Shown here: piece by piece, positions 18,263-26,465 of the stretch
How the letters are laid out: each line of letters begins with the position of its first letter
Numbering within the stretch: position 1 is the stretch's first letter
Source of the DNA: UBA10649 sp965278945
GTDB lineage: Bacteria; Actinomycetota; Actinomycetes; S36-B12
Assembly (NCBI GenBank): GCA_965278945.1
Contig: OZ257128.1
Coordinates: forward strand, 2,046,001 to 2,110,000
Direction: 5' to 3'
DNA: 64,000 nt
Program-made: the position numbers and the translations under genes
Notes under the pieces: generated by a model
What the model was told of the DNA's origin: nothing
The model's database searches: none
Seen by the model: the letters and a program-made list of their open reading frames with translations, nothing else

Positions 18263-19112
18263 CGTGCTCCAAGATGAGGTCGGTGAAGCGTTCGGGATCG
18301 TGCATGTGCGGCTCGTGAGCCGCGCCGGGGAAGACCACGAACTTGCTGCCAGGTAGTAGCGCGTGCGCGTTCTCGCCATGCTTCATCGGGATCATCGGAT
18401 CGCGATCGCCCCAGATGATCAGCACCCGTCGGCCGGCCATGAGGTGGAGCTTGTCCAGCGCCGAGACGTTCTGACCGCGCGGGCCGACAACGCTGCGCAG
18501 CGTCGCCAGGAATGCCGAGCGTCGATCCCCGTCGCCGAGCCAGCCGACCGTTTCGAGTGCGCGGGGACTCAGTGCGTGCGGGTGCACGCCGATGCGCCCC
18601 AACTGCTCTCCTACCCACGACGCACCCCGCAGCGTCTTCGAGTTGATCGTCCACTTCAGGGCGAACTCGGCACCGGGCAGAGTTGCGGCTCGCAGTCCGG
18701 TGAACGTCTCCTCGCCCAGGCCACCGCTCGACACAAGGGTCATGCTGTCGACGCGCTCGGGGAACTGGTACGCGAACTGCATCGAGATGCCGCCGCCGAG
18801 CGAGTGGCCGACCAGATGAACCTTCTCGATGCCAAGCTCGTCCAGGAGGTCGCGGAGCGTGCTGGCCATCGCGCCGAGGCTGTAGTCGCCTCGGCCGAGC
18901 GATGACTCGCCATGGCCGGGAAGGTCGACCGCGACGACGCGGACGCCCCTCGCGGAGAGCCGATCGGGGATGTCGGCCCACGTCTCGCTGCTGGAGCCGA
19001 TTCCATGGATGAGCAGCGCCGGGGTGCCCGAACCGGGCAGGTCGCGGTACGCGACCATCCGTCCGTGCAGCGTGGCGAACGCGCGGGCGGGCCTTTCTAC
19101 CTGCTGATCCAT
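18246..19112 (-). CDS. Alpha/beta hydrolase
   Basis: 288 aa, cytosolic. It has the oxyanion HGIGSS motif, nucleophile elbow GHSLGG (Ser), acid in WGDRDPMIP and His in GAAHEPHMHDP. It resembles C-C hydrolases and esterases of the MhpC type; the substrate is unknown. A near-perfect palindrome lies 29-54 bp upstream, so regulation by a TetR-like repressor is plausible. No regulator gene is adjacent. Confidence 0.92.
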   Translation of the reverse strand: MDQQVERPARAFATLHGRMVAYRDLPGSGTPALLIHGIGSSSETWADIPDRLSARGVRVVAVDLPGHGESSLGRGDYSLGAMASTLRDLLDELGIEKVHLVGHSLGGGISMQFAYQFPERVDSMTLVSSGGLGEETFTGLRAATLPGAEFALKWTINSKTLRGASWVGEQLGRIGVHPHALSPRALETVGWLGDGDRRSAFLATLRSVVGPRGQNVSALDKLHLMAGRRVLIIWGDRDPMIPMKHGENAHALLPGSKFVVFPGAAHEPHMHDPERFTDLILEHVTQSG

Positions 19113-19140
19113 CGGTGCACCTCCATGAAACCTACTGTAC

Positions 19141-19166
19141 CGTAACTTACGGCATCGTAGGTTACG
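19141..19166. promoter_or_regulatory. 26-bp palindrome, candidate TetR-type operator
   Basis: CGTAACTTACG (19141-19151) and CGTAGGTTACG (19156-19166) are inverted copies with a 4-bp centre and one mismatched pair. An extra half-site AACCTAC lies at about 19128-19134. It overlaps the expected promoter of the alpha/beta hydrolase. Size, symmetry and position fit a dimeric repressor. Confidence 0.6.
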
Positions 19167-19178
19167 AGCGGCTTCTGC

Positions 19179-19451
19179 TCAGCGAACGATGATCGCCACC
19201 ACGACAATCGCGACGGCGGCCACCACGGCGATCGCGATCCACGGCGTTGACCTGCGCAGCTTGGAGTACCGGGGCTTGCCGCTGCCGTCGGAGATCTCGC
19301 CCTGGGCCTTCAGCCGGTCGTTGTTGCGGGCGATCCGATTCGCTGCCGCGATCCGCTCCTCCGCGGAGGACTCTTTGGGCCCTCCCGACGCGAAGCTCTC
19401 GTCGAGCACGAGGTCGTCAAAGGGATCGGGTGACTCGGGGGTGATGCTCAT
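19179..19451 (-). CDS. Small C-terminally anchored membrane protein
   Basis: 90 aa. Residues 1-65 are polar and acidic then basic; residues about 68-90 form one hydrophobic helix at the C terminus (TPWIAIAVVAAVAIVVVAIIV), so it is probably tail-anchored with the N terminus in the cytosol. A GGAG-type site precedes the ATG. No family recognised. Confidence 0.7.
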   Translation of the reverse strand: MSITPESPDPFDDLVLDESFASGGPKESSAEERIAAANRIARNNDRLKAQGEISDGSGKPRYSKLRRSTPWIAIAVVAAVAIVVVAIIVR

Positions 19452-19506
19452 CGTTCTCCTTGGCCGAAGTGTCCGGACAAGCGTACGTCGCGGTTGGCCC
19501 GGCGCA

Positions 19507-20889
19507 TCACGCCCGATAGGCGCCGCGTAGTTCGCTCATGGCTTCCGCGACACAGGCCGCATCCGATGCCGGCCGGCGCGCTGCTGCACTTCCGCCGCAG
19601 AACCCCATGAGTGAAGGAACGCCGCACACATCGCTGATGTCGTACCACTCGGTCCAGCGGCCGCCGACGAGTCCGATCAGTCGCACGTCGTCTCCGAAGT
19701 CCTTGCGCCACCAGTCCCTGTCGAAACGCAGCACCACCTTCTGAAGACTGCCCGTCGTCAGTCGGCCGATCGCGGACCGAACGCTCTCGGGGATCGGCGC
19801 AATCGTCGGCAGGCCGGCCTGCATCAGTGCCAGCGGGACCGCGACTACCGCGAGATCGGCTCGAGCCTGCTCGCCGGATGTCGCGGAGACGATCACGCGC
19901 GGACCAGTCACGGAAACCGTGCTGACCGGAGTCCCCAACCGCACGTCGAGATCCGCCGCGAGCATGCGCGGCACCTTGTCGTATCCGCCGCTCACGAAGT
20001 CATCGCGTCCGCGCTGGTACGCGCCCTCGGTGATCGCATGCGTACCCAGCAACTCCGCATCCAGGCCGTACTCCTGCACGATCTCGGTGTTGACCGCCCA
20101 GTCGTCAGGACCGTCGGACACCCAGCCACGACCCGTCAGCCATTCCGCCACGGACATCGTCAACGGCGGCGACGAGTTCCCAAGAGTGCGCACCAACGAC
20201 GTCATCGTCGTCGACCGGCTTCGCGCCACCAGGTCCAGGCTGCCGGTCGTGATGCTGCGGACGGTCTCGTCGTCATAGTCGCTCGGTACGCGCCCCAGGC
20301 CCGCCCTCCGCACTAGCGGGACCATCGGGTTGTTCGCCACCCCGTGCAGCCAGGAGGCGCCGAGCTCCACGGGGACTCCCCAGCTGCGATCGGTGCGGAC
20401 GCGACCGCCGACTCGACCGCGCGCCTCCACAACGACGACGTCGGCACCTCGACGTGCGAGTTCGGTTGCCGCTCCAAGTCCGGCCATGCCCGCACCGACG
20501 ACGATGACGCTGCGACCGGAGACCCCGGGGCCTTCCTCATCCAACAGACGCGCAGCCGCGCGGCCGGACCGCAGGGCCCCGGGCACTGTCGCGGAGTGCG
20601 CCCAGTCGACGTACTCCCCCGCGATCGCGACCCGACCGCCGATCAGCGACTCGGCAATGGTCGTGCGTACTGCTGCGGGCACACCTGTCGGAAGCGCGGA
20701 ATACGAGCCACGAGACCACGGGTCGGAGTCCCACCGCGTGACCAGAGCGCCAGTCGGGTCGGGGACGATGCGCGCACGCATCCTCGCCGCTGCGGGCACA
20801 GCGGGCAGGACGACGACGGCCGCTGCCGTCGTGGCCGCGCCAATGAAACTCCGACGTCCAATTGATGGCCGCTGACCCCCGAGTTCCAT
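19507..20889 (-). CDS. Tat-exported flavin amine oxidase, apparently circularly permuted
   Basis: 460 aa FAD enzyme of the monoamine/polyamine oxidase superfamily, predicted to be exported by the Tat system (GRRSFIGAA at 11-19, then a hydrophobic stretch to about 35). The domain order is rearranged. Residues about 41-116 (ALVTRWDSDPWSRGSYS, then GGRVAIAGEY and HSATVPGALRSGRAAARLL) are the segment that normally closes the C terminus and contacts FAD. The normal N-terminal Rossmann motif (VIVVGAGMAGLGAATELA, EARGRVGGRVRT) only follows at about 128. The chain ends at SELRGAYRA, where the usual protein would continue into the N-terminal block seen here. The frame is continuous with no second copy. 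Substrate unknown; it may be leaderless and is divergent from the P450. Confidence 0.9.
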   Translation of the reverse strand: MELGGQRPSIGRRSFIGAATTAAAVVVLPAVPAAARMRARIVPDPTGALVTRWDSDPWSRGSYSALPTGVPAAVRTTIAESLIGGRVAIAGEYVDWAHSATVPGALRSGRAAARLLDEEGPGVSGRSVIVVGAGMAGLGAATELARRGADVVVVEARGRVGGRVRTDRSWGVPVELGASWLHGVANNPMVPLVRRAGLGRVPSDYDDETVRSITTGSLDLVARSRSTTMTSLVRTLGNSSPPLTMSVAEWLTGRGWVSDGPDDWAVNTEIVQEYGLDAELLGTHAITEGAYQRGRDDFVSGGYDKVPRMLAADLDVRLGTPVSTVSVTGPRVIVSATSGEQARADLAVVAVPLALMQAGLPTIAPIPESVRSAIGRLTTGSLQKVVLRFDRDWWRKDFGDDVRLIGLVGGRWTEWYDISDVCGVPSLMGFCGGSAAARRPASDAACVAEAMSELRGAYRA

Positions 20890-20921
20890 AGGAACATTAT
20901 GAGTCGAGTTCGGTGTTTCTA

Positions 20922-20950
20922 TTGATTGACTGCAGTTTCTGCCCTAACGT
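20922..20950 (+). promoter_or_regulatory. Candidate promoter for leaderless P450 transcript
   Basis: TTGATT (20922-20927) and TAACGT (20945-20950) are 17 bp apart, and the P450 ATG follows the -10 element by 6 bp. No ribosome site precedes the ATG, consistent with a leaderless mRNA. On the other strand CATAAT (20896-20901) is similarly placed 6 bp before the amine oxidase ATG. Confidence 0.4.
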
Positions 20951-20956
20951 GCGCCC

Positions 20957-22198
20957 ATGACCGCAAACACGATGCCTGTCGTCAATCCGCGCACCGACGA
21001 GTTTCACCAGAATCCGTTCAGGGAGTACGCACTCTTGCGGCACGAGGCACCCGTGTACCGGATCGAGGGCGAGGACTGGTGCATCGTCTCGACGATGGAA
21101 TTGTGTCGCGAGGTACTGCGCGATCCGGTCCTGTATTCCAACGAGCGACCGGTCGGGCGGCGGTCCGAGCCGCCAGCGGAAATCGCCGACGAGGTCATGG
21201 CGATCCGGGCTCAGGGGTTCTCCTACGAACCCACACTCAACCTGAGCGATCCCCCGATCCACACCCGTTACCGCAAGCTCGTCAACCGCGCCTTCACCCC
21301 GCGATCGCTGGCCTGGATGGAGCCACTGGTCGAGTCGGTGGCAACCGATCTGTCGGCAGATCTGGACGAAGGTGAGGTCGTCGACATCATCGACGCGGTC
21401 ACGCGACCGCTTCCTGTGTGGGCGATTTTGCGCATCCTCGGTCTGCCCGAGGAACTTCGCGACGACGTCATTCGATGGTCGGACGCAGCCACCGCAGCAC
21501 TCGGAGCCGAGTTGCCGCCGGAGCGCTGGCTTCAGGCCGAACAGGACATGCTGGACTACCAGCGCGTCCTCTCGGCGACGCTCGACGAGCGTCGCGTCAA
21601 CCCGCGCGAGGACCTGCTCAGCACTCTCGTTCAGGTCGAGGACGGCGAGGTTCCATTCACCAACGCCGAGCTCGTCTACCTGGTGCGAGAACTGATCATC
21701 GCCGGCAACGAGACGACCACGCGAATGCTCGCCGAGACGATCGTCATGCTCGACGGTCGCCCGGGATCGTGGAACCAGATGTTCGAAGATCCGACGTGCA
21801 TACGCGACATCGTGGAGGAGGGCCTGCGCATCTCCTCGCCCGCTGTCGGCCTGTTCCGGCGCGTGACACGCGACACGGAGCTCGGCGGAGTGCATCTGCC
21901 TGCCAACACGTCGTTGTTCATCGCATACGGCTCCGCCAACCGCGACGAGGCCATTTTCGAAGACGCCGACGAGTTCGATCCGGAACGCAAGAACCTGCGC
22001 GAGCACATCGCCTTCGGGCAGGGCATCCACGTGTGCGTCGGTGCCGGCCTCGCGCGGATCGAGGCCGCGGCCACGTTGCAGGCGCTGGCAGCGCACGTCA
22101 CGGCCCTGGAGGTAGTCGATCGGGACGCCCTTCGGTACGGGCCAAGTTTCGTCCTGCGCGGGCTCGAGACCTTGCCGGTACGCGTGCACCGTCGGTGA
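20957..22198 (+). CDS. Cytochrome P450
   Basis: 413-aa soluble class I bacterial P450, needing an external ferredoxin and reductase that are not encoded nearby. The I-helix motif AGNETT is near 250, the ExxR pair in EEGLR, and the heme loop FGQGIHVCVG carries the axial Cys360. It resembles CYP families of actinobacteria that oxidise terpenoids or steroids, but the substrate cannot be assigned. The stop overlaps the next GTG by four bases (GTGA), tying it to an epoxide-hydrolase-family protein. Confidence 0.95.
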   Translation: MTANTMPVVNPRTDEFHQNPFREYALLRHEAPVYRIEGEDWCIVSTMELCREVLRDPVLYSNERPVGRRSEPPAEIADEVMAIRAQGFSYEPTLNLSDPPIHTRYRKLVNRAFTPRSLAWMEPLVESVATDLSADLDEGEVVDIIDAVTRPLPVWAILRILGLPEELRDDVIRWSDAATAALGAELPPERWLQAEQDMLDYQRVLSATLDERRVNPREDLLSTLVQVEDGEVPFTNAELVYLVRELIIAGNETTTRMLAETIVMLDGRPGSWNQMFEDPTCIRDIVEEGLRISSPAVGLFRRVTRDTELGGVHLPANTSLFIAYGSANRDEAIFEDADEFDPERKNLREHIAFGQGIHVCVGAGLARIEAAATLQALAAHVTALEVVDRDALRYGPSFVLRGLETLPVRVHRR

Positions 22199-22563
22199 CT
22201 CCGTCGGAGGTCGTCACCTCACTGATCCATGCTTGCGAGCGGCGCGACCTCGACACTGTATGCGCGCTCGTCACCGATGACATCGAGTACGACAATGTCC
22301 CGATCGGCAAGGTCTACGGACCCGAGGGCGTCCGTTCTGTCCTGTCCGGTGGCGTCACCGCGGCGGCTGAGCAAATCGAGTGGGTCGTGCTCAACCAGGT
22401 GTGCGATGGCGATGTCGTGATGAATGAGCGGGTGGACCGCTTCCTCGTCGACGGTAGGTGGGTGGAGATCCCGATCGCCGCAGTCTTCCAAGTTCGCGAC
22501 GGCAAGGTCTGCCTGTGGCGCGACTACTTCGACCTCGAGTCCTATCGGCGACAGCGAACCTGA
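22195..22563 (+). CDS. Limonene-1,2-epoxide hydrolase family protein (EphG-like)
   Basis: 122 aa, SnoaL/LEH-type cone fold. The Arg-x-Asp pair (NERVDRF) and a later Asp in WRDYFDL fit the Asp-Arg-Asp active site of limonene-epoxide hydrolases, and the arrangement resembles mycobacterial EphG. It would add water to an epoxide in a single step. The GTG start at 22195 lies in the P450 stop (GTGA), so translation is coupled. A P450-made epoxide opened by this enzyme is a reasonable pathway inference. Confidence 0.85.
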   Translation: MTPSEVVTSLIHACERRDLDTVCALVTDDIEYDNVPIGKVYGPEGVRSVLSGGVTAAAEQIEWVVLNQVCDGDVVMNERVDRFLVDGRWVEIPIAAVFQVRDGKVCLWRDYFDLESYRRQRT

Positions 22564-22598
22564 CTGCGCTCACCCTCCACAGCCAATAGCCTTCGGGC

Positions 22599-23606
22599 AT
22601 GACGACAAGTCGCGCCGTTCGCCTTGCCCGCAGGCCCGTCGGAGACACCTCTGACGAGGACTTCGAGATCACGACGGACGAGGTGCCCTCGCCCGGACCC
22701 GGGCAGATTGTCGTGCGCATGATGATGGTCTCGGTCGATCCGGCCATGCGCGGCTGGTTCGACGACAGGCCCTCGTATCTCCCGCCGATCGGCATCGGCG
22801 AGGTGGTCAGGGCCGACGCGGTCGGCGAGGTGGTCGCATCGGAGAACCCGCGCTATTCCGTCGGCACGATCGTCAAGGGAACGTTTGGCGTGCAGGAATA
22901 CGCGGTCTCCGACGGGCGAGACCTCGTTCGCGTCGATCCCGCCATGGGTACCCCGTCCATGTACCTCGGCGTCCTCGGTGCGACGGGAATGACGGCGTAC
23001 TTCGGCCTCTTTGAGCACGCGAAGCCACGCGCCGGGGACACGGTCCTCGTATCCGCCGCCGCAGGGGCGGTCGGCTCGATCGTCGGACAGCTCGCCGTCA
23101 TCAACGGCTGCCGCGTTGTCGGTGTCGCCGGCGGACCCGACAAGTGCAGCTACGTCACCGACCAGCTCGGCATGCACGCGGCGATCGACTACAAGGCACC
23201 ATCTCTGCGCGCCTCGATGTACGCCGCGTGTCCTGACGGCATTGATGTGTACTTCGACAACGTCGGTGGCGCGATTCTCAATTCGGCTCTCTCGATGCTC
23301 GCGATGCATGCGCGCATCGTGCTGTGCGGCGCAATCTCGCAGTACAACGCAGAGGCGGCAACCCCGGGGCCGTCCAACTACATGGCGCTGCTCGTACGTC
23401 GTGCCACGATGACCGGCTTCCTTGTCTTCGACCATGCGGCCGAATACCGGATTGCCCGCCAGCGCCTGGCCCGCTGGGTCGCCGAGGGCAGAATCGTCGC
23501 CCCCGAGACGATTGCCAAGGGTGAGATCACTGACTTCCACGCCACCTTCCGGCGGCTATTCTCCGGCGACAACGTCGGCAAGCTCGTGCTCGATCTCACG
23601 CCCTGA
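22599..23606 (+). CDS. NADP-dependent MDR oxidoreductase (PTGR/leukotriene B4 dehydrogenase-like)
   Basis: 335 aa zinc-free medium-chain reductase. VSVDPAMRGWF near the N terminus, LGATGMTAYFGL and the Rossmann motif AAAGAVGSIVGQLA are characteristic of the prostaglandin-reductase/CurA group, which reduce the double bond of enones and enals. The pair is probably NADPH. It lies 35 bp after the epoxide-hydrolase-like gene and 24 bp before an SDR, in one likely operon. Confidence 0.9.
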   Translation: MTTSRAVRLARRPVGDTSDEDFEITTDEVPSPGPGQIVVRMMMVSVDPAMRGWFDDRPSYLPPIGIGEVVRADAVGEVVASENPRYSVGTIVKGTFGVQEYAVSDGRDLVRVDPAMGTPSMYLGVLGATGMTAYFGLFEHAKPRAGDTVLVSAAAGAVGSIVGQLAVINGCRVVGVAGGPDKCSYVTDQLGMHAAIDYKAPSLRASMYAACPDGIDVYFDNVGGAILNSALSMLAMHARIVLCGAISQYNAEAATPGPSNYMALLVRRATMTGFLVFDHAAEYRIARQRLARWVAEGRIVAPETIAKGEITDFHATFRRLFSGDNVGKLVLDLTP

Positions 23607-23630
23607 CCTACTCCGATCGAAAGGTTCTCC

Positions 23631-24398
23631 ATGACTCGCGGCACTGCACTGTCCGGTCGGCATGCGCTCGTCACCGGTGCGTCACGAGGCATCGGCCGCG
23701 CGACTGCCGAGTTGTTCGCTGCCGAGGGCGCCGACGTCGCCATCACGGCGCGATCCGCGGAGAACCTCGCCGAGGTCGCGGGCGCAATCCGCGCATCGGG
23801 TGCATCGTGCACGGTGATCGTTGCTGACGTGACCGATCCCGAGGCGGCCACCCGAATCGTCGAGGAGGCACTCGCGGGGATGGGCGGACTGGACGTGCTC
23901 GTCAACAACGCGGGAGGCAACAACTTCCAGGCGCCACTGGCGACGATGCGCTACTCCGGATGGGAGAAGGCGATGGAGTTGAACCTCAACTCCATCGTGC
24001 GACTGCTCCAGGCCGCGCTTCCGTCGATGGTCGCGAGCGGAAACGGGTCCGTGATCAACGTCGCGTCCGTCGCCGGTGCCCTCAGTTCGCCCTATATGGC
24101 GCACTACGGCGCGTCGAAGGCCGCACTGATCTCCATCACGCGCAGCGTCGCCGTCGAACTCGCGACGTCGGGGGTCCGGGTGAATGCGCTCGTACCGGGG
24201 TGGATCGAGACCGACCTGACCGGATTCGCTCGGACCGACGAGAACATCGAGGAACTGCTGATCTCGCGCGTGCCGATGAAGCGTTGGGGAACCTCCCAGG
24301 AGATTGCCTCTGCCGCGCTGTTCCTCGCCAGCGACGCGTCGTCATTCATGACGGGCCAGTCGCTCGTCGTCGACGGCGGACTACTCGCCAACCCCTAA
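23631..24398 (+). CDS. Short-chain dehydrogenase/reductase (FabG-like)
   Basis: 255 aa classical SDR: TGASRGIGRA cofactor loop, NNAGG, catalytic Ser in NVASVAG, YGASKAA active site and a C-terminal SFMTGQSLVVDGG. It probably oxidises or reduces a hydroxyl made by the P450/epoxide-hydrolase steps. ATG preceded by GAAAGG. Its last 18 bp overlap the convergent YdeI-like gene. Confidence 0.93.
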   Translation: MTRGTALSGRHALVTGASRGIGRATAELFAAEGADVAITARSAENLAEVAGAIRASGASCTVIVADVTDPEAATRIVEEALAGMGGLDVLVNNAGGNNFQAPLATMRYSGWEKAMELNLNSIVRLLQAALPSMVASGNGSVINVASVAGALSSPYMAHYGASKAALISITRSVAVELATSGVRVNALVPGWIETDLTGFARTDENIEELLISRVPMKRWGTSQEIASAALFLASDASSFMTGQSLVVDGGLLANP

Positions 24399-24986
24399 CT
24401 GCTTCTTCTGCGGATAGATCGTCTCCCCGCGCTCGAGCATCTCGACGAACTTCACGATGCGACGCTCTCGCGTGTCCGCCCGCTTGGCACTCGTCGTTCT
24501 CAGCAGGATGGCGAAGCGATTCTGACTGGTGAGGATCGCGAACATGGCGGTCGCCTTCGGGCTTGCCGCTAGTGCGGCTGCGAGATCGTCGGGTACCTGG
24601 ATGGTCGCGGGGCCTGCGTAGGCAGCATCCCATCGGCCGTCGGCCTTCGCCCGCTCGACCTCGGCCAGCCCTGCCGGTTGCATCTTCCCGTCGGCGATCA
24701 ACTGGTTCGCGAAGTTCACATTGACGATCGACCACGGGCTGCGACTGCGGCGCGGTGTGAAGCGCTGCAGGAAGGTGTACTCATCGCGACTTCGCGCCTG
24801 GCCGTCGATCCAGCCGAAGATGAGGGCGGACTCGAGGGCCTCTGCACGGATGAGACTCGTGGGGTCGGTGACACCCTTGCGCGCGAGCACGAGCCACGCA
24901 TGTGTCTCCTTCGCATGGTTGGCCTTCAGCCACCTGTGCCACGCCTTCGCGTCGCGAACGATCAGTTCCGGATTGTCCTCGGCCAT
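24381..24986 (-). CDS. YdeI/OmpD-associated family protein
   Basis: 201 aa, cytosolic. AWHRWLKANHAKETHAWLVL, EALESALIFGWIDGQ, FTPRRSRSPWS and a C-terminal RERRIVKFVEMLERGE match the YdeI-type family (DUF1801-related), linked in E. coli to resistance to peptides and found widely as a housekeeping protein of unknown biochemistry. I start it at the ATG at 24986 (MAEDNPE); the longer frame to 25025 lacks family similarity. Confidence 0.85.
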   Translation of the reverse strand: MAEDNPELIVRDAKAWHRWLKANHAKETHAWLVLARKGVTDPTSLIRAEALESALIFGWIDGQARSRDEYTFLQRFTPRRSRSPWSIVNVNFANQLIADGKMQPAGLAEVERAKADGRWDAAYAGPATIQVPDDLAAALAASPKATAMFAILTSQNRFAILLRTTSAKRADTRERRIVKFVEMLERGETIYPQKKQLGVGE

Positions 24987-24990
24987 TTCC

Positions 24991-25812
24991 CTACCCTGCC
25001 AGCGATCCGGCGAGAATGATCGCAACCACGTCTACTGCGACCACAGCGAGCAATGCTCGGAAAGTCGCAGACTCGGTCCGCGCCATGAGGCCAACCGCCA
25101 GCGCCCCCACGTATGCGGCGACGACCAGTACGGCCACGAGCGGTCGCTGCTGCGCGGTGACGACGGCGAGCACCACCGTCCCGAGGCCCAGCAGCACCCA
25201 GCACACAACGAGCGCCCGTCGACTACCCATGCGCACAGCCAGTCCGTCCATCCCCGCGGCGGTGTCAGACTCGATATCGGGAACGGCATTGGCGAGGTGC
25301 CCGCTCACCCCGACGATCGCGAACACCGCGACCGTCCACGCTGGAGGTGCCGAGCCGTCGAGCCCGTAGGTCAAGAACGCGGGCATCGCACCGAACGCCA
25401 GGGCATAGGGCAACCACGACCACGCTGTTCGTGAGAGCGCGGTGTTGTAGAGCCAGGCCATCGCCAGCGCGAAGACGTGGAAGGACCCGCCCACCCAGCC
25501 CGCGACAATCCAGCTCAAGGCGCTGGAGACCAGCACCGCGATGATCGCCCCGACCCACAGGGCGCGTGCGGTGACCAGGCCCGTGACCGTCGGCTTGGAC
25601 GATCGCTGGGCCTCGGCGTCGACGCGGGCGTCGAACGCGTCATTGCTCCAGCCGACCGACAGCTGGCCGATGAGGATCGTCAGCGCGACGAGCGCCAGTT
25701 CCCAGCCGCGCCAGCCCAGGCTCCACGCGAACGCCGACAGGACAACGGTGACCGCCGCCGCCGGCAGCGGATGGCAGGCCCGAGCAAATCCGCGGACGGT
25801 CAGGACTGCCAT
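24991..25812 (-). CDS. UbiA-family prenyltransferase
   Basis: 273 aa, about eight membrane helices. The first aspartate-rich motif is SNDAFDARVD (about 60-70) and the second is PDIESDTAAG (about 180), which bind the Mg-diphosphate of a polyprenyl donor. It joins an isoprenoid to an aromatic or other acceptor; menaquinone, heme and secondary-metabolite roles are all possible. The ATG at 25812 overlaps the end of the upstream gene by 13 bp. A longer open frame is an overlap artefact. Confidence 0.88.
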   Translation of the reverse strand: MAVLTVRGFARACHPLPAAAVTVVLSAFAWSLGWRGWELALVALTILIGQLSVGWSNDAFDARVDAEAQRSSKPTVTGLVTARALWVGAIIAVLVSSALSWIVAGWVGGSFHVFALAMAWLYNTALSRTAWSWLPYALAFGAMPAFLTYGLDGSAPPAWTVAVFAIVGVSGHLANAVPDIESDTAAGMDGLAVRMGSRRALVVCWVLLGLGTVVLAVVTAQQRPLVAVLVVAAYVGALAVGLMARTESATFRALLAVVAVDVVAIILAGSLAG

Positions 25813-26465
25813 CTCTTGGCGAGGTCGAGCGCGAGCGTGTCGACGGCGGACCGCTGGACGTCCGCGGTCCGACCAGCATCGAAGAAGGCGAGGCTGTACT
25901 GCTGAATCGTGGAGCCGACGAGCAGGTTCAGCGAGTACATGTCGAAGACGACCTTGCCACGCGACTGCGAGTTGATCTCTCGAGTCCACACGCCCGGCAC
26001 GCCCTTGAACTGGACCGCCGCAGGTCCGAAGGTCAGCAGCTGCGTGCCCTTCTGACCCGACCCCGGCAGGACATTGGTCTGCTTGCACTGCTTCGCGCGA
26101 CGCTCCAAAGCTTCGAATGCCTGGACCGCTGCCGCGCGCGTGCCGTACTCGTACACCGACTGGTTCAGGCCGCTCTTTTGCCCACGGTCAAGTGTCACCG
26201 CCGCGTTCGAGTCCGCGGACGGTCCCTGCACGAGACGCTGGTTCGCCTGATTGCACAGCGGCGGGGCGTTGCCCTCGATGGTGTAGACGTTCTTGGTGAG
26301 CGGCCTGCCCAGTCCCATGACGGGAACGACATCGGACTTCTGCAGCATCCTCGCGGAGTCCGCGTCGGGGTCAAGTGGTGCGGCCGATGCGCCTGCCGGC
26401 AGCGCGATCGCGACGAGCAGGGCGCCGGTAAAGGTCGCGAGAGCAGCCGGGAGCGAGCGTCTCAC
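25800..26465 (-). CDS. Secreted PknH-like extracellular sensor-domain protein
   Basis: 221 aa. A signal peptide of about 27 residues (MRRSLPAAL..., cleavage after AGASA) is followed by one domain with two cysteines (PPLCNQ, KQCKQT) like the PknH extracellular domain: opening Leu/Asp-rich helix, central strand pairs, final helix LALDLAKRW. Probably exported and not enzymatic. GTG start lies in the stop of the Pr6Pr gene (GTGA). It resembles the product at 57294-58007. Confidence 0.75.
   Translation of the reverse strand: MRRSLPAALATFTGALLVAIALPAGASAAPLDPDADSARMLQKSDVVPVMGLGRPLTKNVYTIEGNAPPLCNQANQRLVQGPSADSNAAVTLDRGQKSGLNQSVYEYGTRAAAVQAFEALERRAKQCKQTNVLPGSGQKGTQLLTFGPAAVQFKGVPGVWTREINSQSRGKVVFDMYSLNLLVGSTIQQYSLAFFDAGRTADVQRSAVDTLALDLAKRWQS

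Noticed and set aside
20897..22189. 430-codon minus-strand frame opposite the P450
   Set aside because: Opposite a clear P450 with all motifs; a shadow.
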